Assembly (NCBI RefSeq): GCF_022374935.2
Contig: NZ_CP092430.2
Coordinates: 1,054,001 to 1,118,000 of the forward strand
Source of the DNA: Mycolicibacter virginiensis
GTDB taxonomy: Bacteria; Actinomycetota; Actinomycetes; Mycobacteriales; Mycobacteriaceae
Reading direction: 5' to 3'
Length of the DNA: 64,000 bases
Below are positions 8,381 to 16,485 of this stretch, one piece after another. Positions within the stretch are counted from its first letter, which is position 1. The number at the start of each line of letters is the position of its first letter. Under the pieces are notes generated by a model. It had not been told where the DNA came from and did no database searches. It saw only the letters and a program-made list of their open reading frames with translations. The position numbers and the translations under genes are program-made.

Positions 8381-9016
8381 ATGGTGGACGTGGTTTCCGC
8401 CGTTCCCGAGCGCCCCTACCGAGGTGTGCAAGCAGCCGACCGGCTGGCCGAGCGCCGGGAACGCCTGCTAGCTGCCGGTCTCGACGTGCTGGGAGCCCGC
8501 GAGTTGGTCGAGTTGACCGTGCGAGGGATCTGCCACCGAGCCGGTGTGGCGTCGCGGTATTTCTATGAGAGTTTCGCCGACAAGGACGAGTTCGTGGCCG
8601 CGGTGTTCGACCGGGTGGTCGGTGACTTGGCGACCAGCACCCAGGCCGCCGTTGCCGCGGTGCCTTATGCCGAGCAGACCCGGGCCGGCATGGCCCATCT
8701 GGTGTCTGCCATTGCCGGGGACGCCCGCGTCGGCCGAATGCTGTTCAGCACGCAGCTGACCAATGCACTGCTAGTGCGCAAACGCGCTGAATCCAGTGCA
8801 CTGTTCGCGATGTTGTCCGGCCGCCACGTGCAGAACGTCTTGCGGGTGCCGGGCAACGACCACATCAAGGCGGTCGCGCATTTCGTGGTCGGCGGGGTGG
8901 CCCAGACAATCAGTGCCTGGCTGGCCGGGGATATCAACCTGGCGCCGGACCAACTGGTGAACCAGCTGACCGCGCTGCTGGGCCAACTCGACGATCCGGC
9001 CCTGTTCCGGGGCTAG
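8381..9016 (+). CDS. TetR family transcriptional regulator
   Basis: 211 residues. The N-terminal helix-turn-helix reads R-R-E-R-L-L-A-A-G-L-D-V-L-G, then T-V-R-G-I-C-H-R-A-G-V-A-S-R-Y-F-Y-E-S-F-A-D-K-D-E, which is the standard TetR recognition helix and following helix at about residues 47-72. The C-terminal ligand domain is divergent. It is transcribed away from the MpaB-like oxygenase with a 68-nt shared promoter region, so it likely controls that gene and itself. ATG 8381 gives the best N-terminus. Confidence 0.9.
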   Translation: MVDVVSAVPERPYRGVQAADRLAERRERLLAAGLDVLGARELVELTVRGICHRAGVASRYFYESFADKDEFVAAVFDRVVGDLATSTQAAVAAVPYAEQTRAGMAHLVSAIAGDARVGRMLFSTQLTNALLVRKRAESSALFAMLSGRHVQNVLRVPGNDHIKAVAHFVVGGVAQTISAWLAGDINLAPDQLVNQLTALLGQLDDPALFRG

Positions 9017-9020
9017 TTTT

Positions 9021-9184
9021 ATGGCGGCGGCCCGCTGCGCCCGGCTTCGCCGCGCTTGCGACCACCGCTAGGCCGATGGCGGTGGCCCGCTGCGCCCGGC
9101 TTCGCCGCGCTTGCGACCACCGCTAGGCCGATGGCGGTGGCCCGCTGCGCCCGGCTTCGCCGCGCTTGCGACCACCGCTAGGCC
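9021..9184. repeat. Three tandem 55-bp repeats (VNTR-like)
   Basis: Units begin at 9021, 9076 and 9131. The second and third units are identical over their full length apart from the truncated last base; the first differs by one base (GGCGGCGG against GGCGGTGG). Each unit contains the stretch CCCGGCTTCGCCGCGCTTGC. Because 55 is not a multiple of 3 no protein repeat results. The array lies between the TetR stop and the serine hydrolase, whose stop codon (9178-9180) falls in the third unit. This resembles the mycobacterial MIRU/VNTR class of intergenic tandem repeats. Confidence 0.95.
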
Positions 9185-10362
9185 AGCGCTTGCGCTATCG
9201 CATCGAAGGCGCGCAGGGTGTCCGACAGCATCCGGGAGTCGGCTGCGTAGGACTGGGTGGAAACCTTGGCGGCGACCACCTCCGCGGCCCGATCGACGTA
9301 GATCAGCTGGCCGCACATGCCTTGGCACAACACCACGGTGTTGCCCGGATAGGGGAACCACACCTGATTGCGGTACATCCCGCCGGGCATTCCGGTGTCG
9401 TCCGGGCTGGCGGCGAACGCCTGACGTGAGTCCGGACCGCCGTCGAGCGTGTCGGCGATCCACGCCGCCGGCACCACCTGCCGGCCGGTCAACGAGACAC
9501 CGTCGCGGGAGAACAGCGACCCGAATCGGATCAGGTCGGTAAGGCAGGTGCTGATGCCGCCGTCGAAGAATCCAGTGCCGACCGGGTCCACGCCGATGGT
9601 GGCGTCACATTGCGCACCGATGCGGCTCCACAGCAGTTCCGACATCAGATCGGGCATCCGCTGGCCGCCCGCGACCTCGCAGATCCAGCCCAGCACGTCG
9701 GTTTCGCATGACCGGTATTCGAACGCGCCGCCGTGTTCCGACTTCTGCCGCAACGTCAGCAGGAAGTCGCGCAGGGTGGCCGGACCGTCCTCGCTGCCTC
9801 TGGGGGCCCAACCGACGGCCTCGTCGAGGGCGTGTATCTCCGCGGTCGGGTGCAGGTAATTGTCCGAGAAGGCGATACCCGATCTCATATCCAGCAGGTG
9901 GCGCACCGTCGCCCCGGCGTAGCCGCAGTCGGCCAGGGCAGGCACGTATGAGGTGACCGGTGCATCAAGGGCGATCGCCCCAGTACCGTGCAGCGCGCCG
10001 ACGACCGCGGCCACCATCGACTTGCTCACCGAGAACAGCAGGTGCCGGGTGTGTGCGCTCATTGCGCCCCGGTACTCCTCGGCCACCAGCGCGCCGCGGT
10101 GGGCGACGGCCCACCCGTCGGTCGCGGTGGCGTCCATGACGGCACCGACGGTCGTGACGGCCCCCTCGCTGGTGGTCACCGGGACCTCGGCCAGCTCGGC
10201 GCCCGTCGCGGGCCATGCCGCGACGGGCCCGGTCCCACGCGCAATCACCGCAGTCGCCACGAAGTCTTCGACGTGCTGAAACGACCACTGCGAATACGGG
10301 TCGGACAGCCAGTTTTCTAGGGAGATCCCGGCCGGGCGGTGACCGGGCGCGACGGCGCTCAC
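9178..10362 (-). CDS. Serine hydrolase of the beta-lactamase/NylB type
   Basis: 394 residues from GTG 10362, which overlaps the stop of the upstream ATP-grasp gene (GTGA). The catalytic S-x-x-K is S111-V-S-K114, followed by D-M-R-S-G-I-A-F, the usual D-x-x-S-G turn, and Y-R-S-C in place of the Y-x-N motif, as in 6-aminohexanoate-dimer hydrolase (NylB) relatives. No signal peptide is evident, so it is probably cytosolic and acts on an ester or small amide rather than on peptidoglycan. Translation is coupled to the ATP-grasp enzyme, suggesting a shared pathway. The stop lies in a VNTR unit. Confidence 0.85.
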   Translation of the reverse strand: MSAVAPGHRPAGISLENWLSDPYSQWSFQHVEDFVATAVIARGTGPVAAWPATGAELAEVPVTTSEGAVTTVGAVMDATATDGWAVAHRGALVAEEYRGAMSAHTRHLLFSVSKSMVAAVVGALHGTGAIALDAPVTSYVPALADCGYAGATVRHLLDMRSGIAFSDNYLHPTAEIHALDEAVGWAPRGSEDGPATLRDFLLTLRQKSEHGGAFEYRSCETDVLGWICEVAGGQRMPDLMSELLWSRIGAQCDATIGVDPVGTGFFDGGISTCLTDLIRFGSLFSRDGVSLTGRQVVPAAWIADTLDGGPDSRQAFAASPDDTGMPGGMYRNQVWFPYPGNTVVLCQGMCGQLIYVDRAAEVVAAKVSTQSYAADSRMLSDTLRAFDAIAQALA

Positions 10363-11816
10363 GCGCGTGCGACGAGCCGGGAGACGATCGGCGTGGCCGG
10401 GGCCAGCGGGGTGGAGGCGAACTGCGCCTTGAGGCCGTTGACCCATCGTCGGCAGCGCTCGGTGAGCTGATAGTCCGGGGTCTGCAGGTGCCCGCGGGTG
10501 ACGAGCACACCGAGTTGAGCGCCCTGGCAGCGCAAATCACCCGGTGCCGCCACCCGCATGTAGAAGGCCTCGGACTCGTCGAGCAGGGTGGCCCAGTCAT
10601 TGCCCTGCCGGGCGAAGGAGGCGCGCCCCTCGTCGTCGAGGCGCCACACTCCGGTGCGCGGCGTCGCGGTGAACAGTTCGACGTCCGAGGCGGTCTCCGA
10701 GAGGATCAGTTGACCCCAGACCTCGTTGTCGCCGTAGCCGCGTTCCCAGCGTGCGTTGATCTCGTCGATGTCGAGTTCGTAGTCGACATCCATGTACTCG
10801 AGCAGGTGGAACAGGAACAGCGGGATGTCGGCGTAGGCCTCGGTGGTCAGATTGGTCATCGGGCTCGCCCCGGACAGCCGCGGGTTGACCTCGCCGAGGT
10901 AGAGCTCGTCGGCATCGAGATCGTGCAACAGGTCCACTTCGAAGTAGCCGCGGTAGCCTTCGCGCTTCAGGACATCGCCCAGCTTGCGCACCATCTGGCG
11001 CGCGATGTGCTTCTGGGCGGGCGGCAGGGCCTCGCGCCAGACATCGTTGCCGCACCAGCTGCCCTTGTTCGGCGTCAGCTCCGGGTAGCCGACCAGACTC
11101 GTCATCGCGGGGCCGATCACCGTGCCGTGGCGGGTCACCGCACCTTCGAGACATATCTCGACGTTGCGAATGCGCTTCATGACTTTGATCTCCTGGTCGA
11201 CCAGGTTGCCGGCGCAGTGGTCCCAGTCGCCCCGGCCGCACACGAAAAACGTCGCGCTGCCGGCGTTGCCGTACGCGGCCTCGACCACCAGGTCATCGCC
11301 GAGGTCGGCGCTCTGCGCCAGCGCCACCAACTCGTCGTAGGAGCCCACCCGGCCGATCGCGTGCGGCACGCTCGGCACACCCGCTTCGTCGGCCAGGCGC
11401 GTCATGACGATCTTGGAACCGAGGCGATGGCGAAGTTCAGCAGGGGGGTGCATGACGTTGAGCCCGGCCTGGCGCGTCAGGGCCTGGGTCTCCTCGTCGA
11501 GCATCACAAAACAGGCCCGGCCGCCGGGGCCGCGTCGGGCGATGAAGTCGAGCGTTTCGGAATCACGCAGCAGGTGGTTGCAGACGTCTCCCATGGAGTC
11601 GAAGTCGATGCGGTCACGGCGCCGGGGTACGAACACTCGCGAATGGGCGCCCTCGAAAGAGTCGAAGTAGGTCAGGTAGAAGAAGTTTCGAACCCAGCGG
11701 TCGATGCCCAGCAGGTTGAACGGGGTCGGCGAGATGAAATACAGCGGTGCGGTGTTGGTGTGGAAGAACGCGCGCACGTCGGAGATGCCGTTCAGACAGC
11801 GGCGCGGCGCTTCCAT
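10359..11816 (-). CDS. ATP-grasp domain protein (putative peptide/amide ligase)
   Basis: 485 residues from ATG 11816; a TTG two codons upstream is the alternative. The central part carries an ATP-grasp fold: L-G-S-K-I-V-M-T-R-L-A-D-E-A-G-V-P lid region, V-V-E-A-A-Y-G-N-A-G-S strand, and the metal-binding Y-F-E-V-D-L-L ... Y-L-G-E-V-N-P-R-L-S-G pattern (E-x-N-P-R). ATP-grasp enzymes join a carboxylate to an amine or thiol through an acyl-phosphate. A similar 'biotin carboxylase-like' protein occurs in other mycobacteria but no product is known. It is translationally coupled to the downstream serine hydrolase. Confidence 0.8.
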   Translation of the reverse strand: MEAPRRCLNGISDVRAFFHTNTAPLYFISPTPFNLLGIDRWVRNFFYLTYFDSFEGAHSRVFVPRRRDRIDFDSMGDVCNHLLRDSETLDFIARRGPGGRACFVMLDEETQALTRQAGLNVMHPPAELRHRLGSKIVMTRLADEAGVPSVPHAIGRVGSYDELVALAQSADLGDDLVVEAAYGNAGSATFFVCGRGDWDHCAGNLVDQEIKVMKRIRNVEICLEGAVTRHGTVIGPAMTSLVGYPELTPNKGSWCGNDVWREALPPAQKHIARQMVRKLGDVLKREGYRGYFEVDLLHDLDADELYLGEVNPRLSGASPMTNLTTEAYADIPLFLFHLLEYMDVDYELDIDEINARWERGYGDNEVWGQLILSETASDVELFTATPRTGVWRLDDEGRASFARQGNDWATLLDESEAFYMRVAAPGDLRCQGAQLGVLVTRGHLQTPDYQLTERCRRWVNGLKAQFASTPLAPATPIVSRLVARA

Positions 11817-11871
11817 GCCCAAAAGTGTGCGCCTGCTCTAGCGCACGTGTCGAGGTCGATGCGGCCCGGCG

Positions 11872-12471
11872 TCAGCTGCGACGTTTGCGGCTCTTGCGCC
11901 GAATGCCGACCCCGCCCCACAGCGAGAAGCCGCGCACCTTCACCGTCGGTGCACCGGGGGTGCCGGTGCCTTCGACATGCTGGTCAAAGCCGCCCATCAC
12001 GCCATAACCGTGGATGTCGACGTTGACCTCGGGCGGCAGCAGAATGGTCTGCCCGCCCATGATGGAGTAGGCGTTGATCTCGACGTCCGGCGAGGTGAAG
12101 TCGGCGTAACGCAGGTCGATCACGCCGCCGCCCCACAGCGAGAAGGTGGTCAGCCGCTTGGGCACGTTCCACCGACCGCGCCGCTCGAAGGAGCTCATGA
12201 TCGCCAGCAGCAACGTCGACGGCGCGGGTTTGCAATCACCACCGCGATGCGGGCACACCGAGGAGCCCGGCAGGTCGGCACGCAGGCCGTCGAGCTCGTC
12301 GTAGGTCTGCGCCGCGTAGGCCTTGGCGAGCCGCGCCTCGTACTCGCTCATCGGCAACTGACCCTGCGCGACGGCGTCGCCGAGCACCTGCGCCAACTGG
12401 ATCCGGTCGGTGTCAGCGGCGCGCGACTGGGCGCCAGTGGTGTCGACGCCGCGCCGGGTTGAGTTCCTCAT
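11872..12471 (-). CDS. DUF1707 protein with LiaF-like C-terminal domain (Rv0966c-like)
   Basis: 199 residues. Residues about 20-72 form a DUF1707 domain (A-A-D-T-D-R-I-Q-L-A-Q-V-L-G-D-A-V-A-Q-G near its start, then Y-D-E-L-D-G-L-R-A-D-L-P). Residues about 105-190 show alternating S-L-W-G-G-G-V-I-D-L-R / S-I-M-G-G / G-V-M-G-G turns of a beta-helical LiaF/DUF2154-like domain. No membrane helix is seen between them except a weak one at 85-97. In M. tuberculosis the equivalent gene lies beside the same acc/fadE cluster. Function unknown; LiaF-like domains sense envelope damage in firmicutes. Confidence 0.85.
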   Translation of the reverse strand: MRNSTRRGVDTTGAQSRAADTDRIQLAQVLGDAVAQGQLPMSEYEARLAKAYAAQTYDELDGLRADLPGSSVCPHRGGDCKPAPSTLLLAIMSSFERRGRWNVPKRLTTFSLWGGGVIDLRYADFTSPDVEINAYSIMGGQTILLPPEVNVDIHGYGVMGGFDQHVEGTGTPGAPTVKVRGFSLWGGVGIRRKSRKRRS

Positions 12472-12529
12472 CGGATACGTAGCCTACGACTAACCGCGTT
12501 TGCCGCAAGCTGGGTTCCCCAAAGTGGGG

Positions 12530-13318
12530 TTACTGAGCCCAGCTGGGTGGGCGCTTCTGCAAAAACGCCAGCATCCCTTCCCGCGCCTCATCGGAGACGA
12601 ACATCCGCGCCGAGGCGACGCTGAGCGGCTCGGCGTCCCGGTCGAACCCGGCCAGTACCGCCGCGGTGGTCAGGGCCTTGGAGGCGGCCAGCCCCTGCGG
12701 GGACCCCAGCCGCAGGTTGGCGACCAGGTCCGCGACCGCCGCTCCGACATCGTCAGTCGCCAAGGTGATCAGCCCGATCGCCGCGGCTTCGACCGCGCCG
12801 AACTTCTCGCCGGTCAGGTAGTAGCGGGCCGCGGCCCGCGGCGCCAGCTTGGGCAGCAGCGTCAGCGAGATGATCGACGGCGCCACGCCGATGCGGGCCT
12901 CAGTCAGCGCGAAGGTGCTGGCCGGCCCGGCGACCGCGAGGTCGCAGGCGCCGACGAGCCCCATGCCGCCGGCCCGTACGTGCCCGTCCACCGCCGCGAT
13001 CACCGGCCGTGGGCACTCGACGATCGCCCGCAGCAGTGCCGCCATTTCGCGGGCCCGGTCCGCGGCCAGGTCTCCGGGACTGGCATCTGGGTCGCCGGTG
13101 GCCTCACTCAGGTCCGCGCCGGCGCAGAACGTGCTGCCGGTGTGGCCCAGCACCACCACCCGCACGTTCGGGTCGGCCGCCGCGTCGCGCAGCCCGGCAT
13201 GCAGCTGGGCGACCAGCTTCGACGACAGCGCGTTGCGGTTGTGCGGGGAGTCCAGGGTGAGCCGGGCCGAACCGTCGCCGGTGTCTTCCGGCCCGGCGTA
13301 GGAGACGAGCGTGTCCAT
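12530..13318 (-). CDS. echA7: Enoyl-CoA hydratase, EchA7-like
   Basis: 262 residues of the crotonase family. The oxyanion-hole segments are visible as S-T-F-C-A-G-A-D-L-S-E (around residue 69) and H-V-R-A-G-G-M-G-L-V-G-A-C-D (around residue 112). It is the last gene of the six-gene acc/fadE operon, 10 nt downstream of fadE12, matching Rv0971c in position. In an Atu/Liu-like pathway it would hydrate the carboxylated enoyl-CoA product. Confidence 0.9.
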   Translation of the reverse strand: MDTLVSYAGPEDTGDGSARLTLDSPHNRNALSSKLVAQLHAGLRDAAADPNVRVVVLGHTGSTFCAGADLSEATGDPDASPGDLAADRAREMAALLRAIVECPRPVIAAVDGHVRAGGMGLVGACDLAVAGPASTFALTEARIGVAPSIISLTLLPKLAPRAAARYYLTGEKFGAVEAAAIGLITLATDDVGAAVADLVANLRLGSPQGLAASKALTTAAVLAGFDRDAEPLSVASARMFVSDEAREGMLAFLQKRPPSWAQ

Positions 13319-13328
13319 CAGGACGACC

Positions 13329-14495
13329 TCAGTAGCTTCGAGGCAGGCCCAGCGAGGTCTGCGCGACGAAGTTGAGGATCATCTCCCGGCTCACCGGCGC
13401 GATCCGCGCCAGCCGGGACGAGGTGACCGCCGCGGCGATGCCGTACTCCTTGGTCAGGCCGTTGCCGCCGAGCGACTGCACCGCCTGGTCGACCGCCCGA
13501 GTGGATGCCTCCCCGGCGGCGTACTTGGCCATGTTGGCCGCCTCGGCCGCGCCGAAGTCGTCGCCGGCGTCATAGAGCGTCGCGGCCTTCTGCATCATCA
13601 GCTTGGCCAGCTGGATCTCGATGTGGTTCTGGGCCAGCGGATGCGACAGGCCCTGGTGCGCGCCGATGGGGGTCTTCCACACCTGGCGGGTGGTGACGTA
13701 GTCGACCGCCTTGCCAATCGCGAAGCGGCCCATGCCGACCGCGCTGGCCGCGCCCATGATGCGCTCGGGGTTCAGGCCCGCGAACAGCTGCGCGATGGCG
13801 GCGTCCTCGGAGCCCACCAGCGCGTCGGCCGGCAGCCGCACGTCGTCGAGGAACACCTGGAACTGGCGCTCGGGGCTGACCAGTTCCATCTCGATCGGCG
13901 TCCAGCTCAAACCGGGGGTGTCGGTGGGCACCACGAACAGTGCGGGCCGCAGGTTGCCGGTCTTGGCGTCCTCGCTGCGGCCGACCACCAGCACGGCCTG
14001 CGCCTGGTCGACGCCGGAGATGAAGGTCTTCTGGCCCTTGAGGATCCAGTCCGACCCGTCGCGGCGCGCGGTGGTGGTGATCTTGTGCGAGTTCGATCCG
14101 GCGTCGGGCTCGGTGATGGCGAACGCCATGGTCAGCGAGCCGTCGGCGATACCGGGGATCCACCGCTTCTTCTGCTCGTCGGTGCCGAACTTGGAGATGA
14201 TGGTGCCGTTGATGGCCGGCGAGACGACCATCATCAGCAGAGCGCAGCCGTTGGCCGACATCTCCTCCATGACCAGCGACAGCTCGTACATGCCGGCGCC
14301 GCCGCCGCCGTACTCCTCGGGCAGGTTGACACCGATGAAGCCGAGTTTGCCTGCCTCGTTCCACAGTTCGTCGGTGTGCTCGCCGGCGCGGGCCTTCTCC
14401 AGGTAGTAGTCCTGGCCGTAGTTGCGGGCCATCGCCGCGACCGACTCGCGCAGTGCACGCCGTTCGTCGCTTTCGATGAAGCTGGTGTCGCTCAT
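13329..14495 (-). CDS. fadE12: Acyl-CoA dehydrogenase, FadE12-like
   Basis: 388 residues. FAD-type acyl-CoA dehydrogenase motifs are present: A-F-A-I-T-E-P-D-A-G-S-N-S near residue 128, G-Q-K-T-F-I-S-G at about 152, and the C-terminal Q-S-L-G-G-N-G-L-T-K-E-Y region. The catalytic base should lie in the E-Y-G or preceding loop; it was not assigned. ATG 14495 overlaps the accA2 stop (ATGA). This is the second dehydrogenase of the operon and corresponds to Rv0972c. Confidence 0.92.
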   Translation of the reverse strand: MSDTSFIESDERRALRESVAAMARNYGQDYYLEKARAGEHTDELWNEAGKLGFIGVNLPEEYGGGGAGMYELSLVMEEMSANGCALLMMVVSPAINGTIISKFGTDEQKKRWIPGIADGSLTMAFAITEPDAGSNSHKITTTARRDGSDWILKGQKTFISGVDQAQAVLVVGRSEDAKTGNLRPALFVVPTDTPGLSWTPIEMELVSPERQFQVFLDDVRLPADALVGSEDAAIAQLFAGLNPERIMGAASAVGMGRFAIGKAVDYVTTRQVWKTPIGAHQGLSHPLAQNHIEIQLAKLMMQKAATLYDAGDDFGAAEAANMAKYAAGEASTRAVDQAVQSLGGNGLTKEYGIAAAVTSSRLARIAPVSREMILNFVAQTSLGLPRSY

Positions 14496-16477
14496 GGGAG
14501 TTCTCCTTCTGCTGATGTTTCGAGACTTTCGACACGGGCCAGCACGGCGCCGACCTCTACTTGGTCGCCCGGCTTGACGTCGAGTTGGGTGAGCACGCCG
14601 TCGGACGGCGCGCTGATGGTGTGCTCCATCTTCATGGCTTCCAGCCAGATCAGTGGCTGGCCCGCGCTCACCTGATCGCCGACGGCTGCACCCAGCCGAA
14701 TCACGTTGCCGGGCATGGGCGCCAGCAGCGATCCCTGCGCGACCGCCGACTCTGGATCGGGGAATCGGGGCAACGCGACCAGGTGGACACCCCCGGCGGG
14801 GGAGTCGACGTAAACGTCGGAACCGTACCGGGCGACGGTGAACGTGCGGGCGACGCCGACCGGATCGGCCAGCACCACTTCATCCGGAGTCGACGAAATC
14901 AGGGTGACTTCGGCGCCGTTGACGATCAACCCCGTTCGGGTGAAACGGTATTCGATCCGATGTTCGGTGCCGGCGTCGTCGAGGTAGCCCTTGGACTGAA
15001 AACCCGAGGCCAGGTTGCGCCAACCGCCGGGAATGGAGCCGAACACCTGCGCGGTGGCCCGATTGTGTGCGGCGTCGGCCAGGGCGGCCGCGATCGCACT
15101 GGTCTGCACTGTGGCGGCGTCGGCCAGTGGCGCCGACAGTTCCGTTAGACCGTGGGTGTCGAAGAACGCCGTGTCGGTCGCCCCGTCCAGGAAGGCCGGA
15201 TGGCGCAGCACGTTGACCAGCAGGTCACGGTTGGTGCGAAGGCCGTGCAGCCGGGTTCGCGCCAGCGCGCCGGCGAGCACGGTTGCGGCCTGCCGACGGG
15301 TTGGCGCGTAGCTGATCACCTTGGCCAGCATCGGGTCGTAGTGAATGGACACCGTCGACCCGCCGACGATGCCGGAGTCCAGCCGGACGCCGGTGCGCCG
15401 GGACAGCGTCTCGAACTGTGCCGCCACTCCCGGAACGTCGAGGGCGTGCACGAGCCCGGCCTGCGGCTGCCACCCGTGGGCGGGGTCCTCGGCGTAGAGG
15501 CGAACCTCGATCGAATGCCCCTGCGCGGCCGGCGGTTCGGCGTCCAGACGGGCCCCGTCGGCCACCGCGATCTGCAGTTCGACCAGGTCGACACCGGTGG
15601 TCTCCTCGGTGACCGGATGCTCGACCTGCAGTCGGGTGTTCATCTCCAGGAAGTAGAACTCGCCGCGGGAGTCGGCCAGGAACTCCACGGTGCCCGCGCC
15701 GGTGTAGCCGATCGCGCTGGCGGCCAACCGGGCAGCCTCGAACAATTTGGCGCGCATCCCGGGGGTGCGTTCCACCAACGGCGAGGGCGCCTCCTCGATG
15801 ACTTTCTGGTGGCGGCGCTGAATCGAGCATTCCCGTTCACCGACCGCCCACACCGTGCCGTGCTGATCGGCCATCACCTGCACCTCGATGTGGTGCCCGG
15901 TCGGCAGATAGCGCTCGCAGAACACCGTCGGGTCACCGAACGCCGAAGCGGCCTCACGTTGGGCTGCTTCCACTTCGCTTGCCAGGGCAGACAATTCGCT
16001 GACCACCCGCATGCCGCGGCCGCCGCCGCCCGCGGAGGCCTTCACCAGCACCGGCAGTTGAGCGGCGGTTACGGTTGCCGGGTCGAGTTCTTCGAGAACC
16101 GGCACCCCCGCGGCGGCCATCATCTTCTTCGACTCGATCTTGGAACCCATCGAGGTCACCGCGGCTACCGGCGGTCCGACCCAGGTCAGACCGGCGGCCT
16201 GCACGGCGGCGGCGAAGTCGGCGTTCTCGGAAAGGAATCCGTAGCCGGGGTGGATGGCGTCGGCGCCGGCGGCCTGAGCCGCGGCGATGATCGCCTCGGC
16301 GGACAGGTAGCTGGAGGTCTGCGGCAGGCGCACCTTCGCGTCGGCTTCGGCCACGTGCGGCATGCCCGCATCGGGGTCGGTGTAGACCGCGACGGTGCCC
16401 AGGCCCAGGCGACGGCAGGTGGCGAAGACCCGTCGGGCGATCTCGCCGCGATTGGCCACCAGAACGGTGCTGATCAT
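14492..16477 (-). CDS. accA2: Acyl-CoA carboxylase alpha subunit (biotin carboxylase + biotin carrier), AccA2-like
   Basis: 661 residues from ATG 16477, 8 nt after the accD2 stop with GAGGA just upstream. The N-terminal biotin carboxylase part has V-L-V-A-N-R-G-E-I-A-R-R and the ATP loop K-A-S-A-G-G-G-G-R-G-M-R; the R-L-Q-V-E-H-P-V-T-E-E-T-T-G-V-D-L-V motif follows. The C-terminal biotin carrier domain ends with the biotinylated lysine in E-A-M-K-M-E-H. Frame continues open upstream, but that part overlaps accD2 and is not coding. It pairs with AccD2 to carboxylate an acyl-CoA, by analogy methylcrotonyl- or geranyl-type CoA. Confidence 0.94.
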   Translation of the reverse strand: MISTVLVANRGEIARRVFATCRRLGLGTVAVYTDPDAGMPHVAEADAKVRLPQTSSYLSAEAIIAAAQAAGADAIHPGYGFLSENADFAAAVQAAGLTWVGPPVAAVTSMGSKIESKKMMAAAGVPVLEELDPATVTAAQLPVLVKASAGGGGRGMRVVSELSALASEVEAAQREAASAFGDPTVFCERYLPTGHHIEVQVMADQHGTVWAVGERECSIQRRHQKVIEEAPSPLVERTPGMRAKLFEAARLAASAIGYTGAGTVEFLADSRGEFYFLEMNTRLQVEHPVTEETTGVDLVELQIAVADGARLDAEPPAAQGHSIEVRLYAEDPAHGWQPQAGLVHALDVPGVAAQFETLSRRTGVRLDSGIVGGSTVSIHYDPMLAKVISYAPTRRQAATVLAGALARTRLHGLRTNRDLLVNVLRHPAFLDGATDTAFFDTHGLTELSAPLADAATVQTSAIAAALADAAHNRATAQVFGSIPGGWRNLASGFQSKGYLDDAGTEHRIEYRFTRTGLIVNGAEVTLISSTPDEVVLADPVGVARTFTVARYGSDVYVDSPAGGVHLVALPRFPDPESAVAQGSLLAPMPGNVIRLGAAVGDQVSAGQPLIWLEAMKMEHTISAPSDGVLTQLDVKPGDQVEVGAVLARVESLETSAEGELP

Positions 16478-16485
16478 CGGAGTCC

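Noticed and set aside
9021..9184. CRISPR array
   Set aside because: The 55-bp units are directly adjacent with no unique spacers; this is a tandem repeat.
10215..12026. 603-codon open frame on the plus strand opposite the ATP-grasp gene
   Set aside because: The minus strand encodes a recognisable ATP-grasp enzyme; the plus frame has no family features and no ribosome binding site.
12509..12526. Terminator hairpin after echA7 (CCCC-AAAGT-GGGG)
   Set aside because: Stem is only 4-5 bp, too weak to claim.
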